From an uncultured Bacteroidales bacterium (GTDB lineage Bacteria > Bacteroidota > Bacteroidia > Bacteroidales > UBA932): 5,877 nucleotides of DNA. The notes below the pieces were generated by a model. The model was not told the origin of the DNA and searched no databases. It saw only the letters and a program-made list of their open reading frames with translations. Positions 5,100 through 5,877 of this stretch are shown here, one piece after another; within the stretch, counting starts at the first letter, position 1; every line of letters starts with the position of its first letter. The position numbers and the translations under genes are program-made. The stretch is from NCBI GenBank assembly GCA_900545245.1, contig UQYV01000071.1, positions 1 through 5,877 on the forward strand. Direction: 5' to 3'.

Positions 5100-5849
5100 T
5101 TATTTTATAGTTTTGTCAAATGGGACGAGACCATCTATTATTAATTCATATTCAAACGCAGCCTTAGGATCATTGGCTTCAATCACCTTCTTATGGCGGT
5201 CACTATTCTTTCTGGTTCTGTCCACCTCATAATTATGATGAACTCCATCCGCATTCCACTGGACATCAGGACGATTATTGCCGACTTTATTACCCTCGAA
5301 ATCTACTTGAACCTGATTTTTTCTAACCTCATGCACCTCATCACCCATTTCTGCAAGTTCTTTTATTTTTGCATCAATAGCGTCATTATGATCAGCATTC
5401 CCATGAGGCTTTGCTTTGCCGCCATTGGGTTTCGGTCCGTTCTTCATCCCCTTGGCAACATCCGTGGCATTGTCAACCCGGTCGGCAGTCTTCGCTGCAT
5501 CAAGAGCCTTATCCGCAGCACGCGCTGCATCCACCACATCATCGACAGTATCCGCTGCCTTGGCGGCCTTGATTCCGGCACGCACGGCTCCGACTCCACC
5601 CGGAACGAACGGAACTGCCGCCGCGACCACATCCACCACAATGCCTCCGGCATCAAACACAGCACCCCAGACATTACCAGCCTTGACATTGTCCGCAAAG
5701 CTCTTGGCCCCGATTCCGATACTGAACAAATCCCAGATAATCTCAGGAAACTTGCCATCAGAATCCACAAAGTTAACAGGATTATTCAAACAGAATGCAT
5801 AAGGAGACACATTTGTCGCTTTCGCAGAGTCAAAAAGCAAGTGCAACAT
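5100..5849 (-). CDS. Rhs-type polymorphic toxin C-terminal fragment with putative PD-(D/E)xK-like nuclease tip
   Basis: The 249-aa frame has three parts. Residues 15-32 (SPYAFCLNNPVNFVDSDG) are the end of an Rhs core as seen in Bacteroidota; the conserved motif marks where variable tips begin. Residues about 33-150 are a Gly/Ala-rich, hydrophobic then helical pretoxin region (DAGGIVVDVVAAAVPFVPGG, AARAADKALDAAKTADRVD). Residues 154-249 are the tip: HNDAIDAKIKEL, HEVRKNQVQVD, VGNNRPDVQW, HHNYEVDRTRKNSDRH, ANDPKAAFE. The spacing of Glu174, RPD (Asp195) and E-V-D (Glu208, Asp210) resembles restriction-endonuclease-fold toxins, so DNA or RNA cleavage is inferred. An in-frame TGA at 5873-5871 shows the frame does not continue into a full Rhs gene, so this is an orphan cassette or a broken gene end. 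ATG 5849 is the first possible start but may not be native. The immunity gene follows after 7 nt. Confidence 0.75.
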   Translation of the reverse strand: MLHLLFDSAKATNVSPYAFCLNNPVNFVDSDGKFPEIIWDLFSIGIGAKSFADNVKAGNVWGAVFDAGGIVVDVVAAAVPFVPGGVGAVRAGIKAAKAADTVDDVVDAARAADKALDAAKTADRVDNATDVAKGMKNGPKPNGGKAKPHGNADHNDAIDAKIKELAEMGDEVHEVRKNQVQVDFEGNKVGNNRPDVQWNADGVHHNYEVDRTRKNSDRHKKVIEANDPKAAFEYELIIDGLVPFDKTIK

Positions 5850-5877
5850 TACAACAAATATTTGAAAAATTCATCCT

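Noticed and set aside
5416..5802. 128-codon plus-strand open frame rich in Ala/Ser/Thr/Pro
   Set aside because: It is the complement of the Ala/Asp-rich pretoxin region of the Rhs fragment; the low-complexity reading mirrors that composition.
5850..5877. Bacteroidota-type promoter (TAnnTTTG) ahead of the Rhs fragment
   Set aside because: The stretch AATATTTGTT is only a partial match and no upstream element can be judged in the few bases available.
1..5877. tRNA, rRNA or rho-independent terminator structures
   Set aside because: I saw no cloverleaf-like sequence, no rRNA-like block, and no strong GC hairpin followed by a T run in the short intergenic gaps.

Overview
All convincing genes lie on the minus strand, so the window is read from high to low coordinates. 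It probably comes from a member of the Bacteroidota, most likely Bacteroidales. Supporting this are an Rhs core ending of the 'SPYAFCLNNPVNFVDSDG' type, start regions that are A-rich without a clear Shine-Dalgarno, and a diverged type II secretion / type IV pilus-like gene set. This placement is an inference from sequence style; I ran no search.

Right part (5849-3697): a polymorphic-toxin cassette array. First is the C-terminal end of an Rhs protein carrying a putative PD-(D/E)xK-like nuclease tip (5100-5849). Next are a 199-aa presumed immunity gene (4493-5092), an orphan 60-codon remnant of a second, related toxin tip (4312-4494), and a second presumed immunity gene (3697-4305). The two immunity genes differ in their N-terminal halves but share an almost identical 3' half: about 329 bp at 3707-4035 and 4497-4825, offset 790 bp, including a perfect 221-bp run. 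This looks like Rhs/CDI-type toxin-immunity displacement and duplication. The Rhs fragment has an in-frame stop just upstream of its start, so it is itself an orphan or silent cassette, or the tail of a broken gene.

Left part (3700-1): a tightly packed operon for a type II secretion / type IV pilus-like assembly machine. In order it has a GspL/PilN-like membrane protein, a GspM/PilO-like protein, a large GspK-like pseudopilin with a possible beta-helical tail, a prepilin N-terminus joined through a frameshift to a GspC/PilP-like periplasmic domain, a small prepilin, and the first 24 codons of another gene cut by the window edge. Genes overlap by 4 bp or are separated by 2-34 bp.

The two parts are physically joined: the stop of the second immunity gene overlaps the ATG of the GspL/PilN-like gene (ATGA). 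The immunity gene and the secretion operon could therefore be co-transcribed and translationally coupled. The main points of interest are the toxin-tip/immunity array with its recombination-ready arms, the capture of the operon's 5' end by the last cassette, and the frameshifted prepilin-GspC composite. Functions are assigned from residue patterns and context only.
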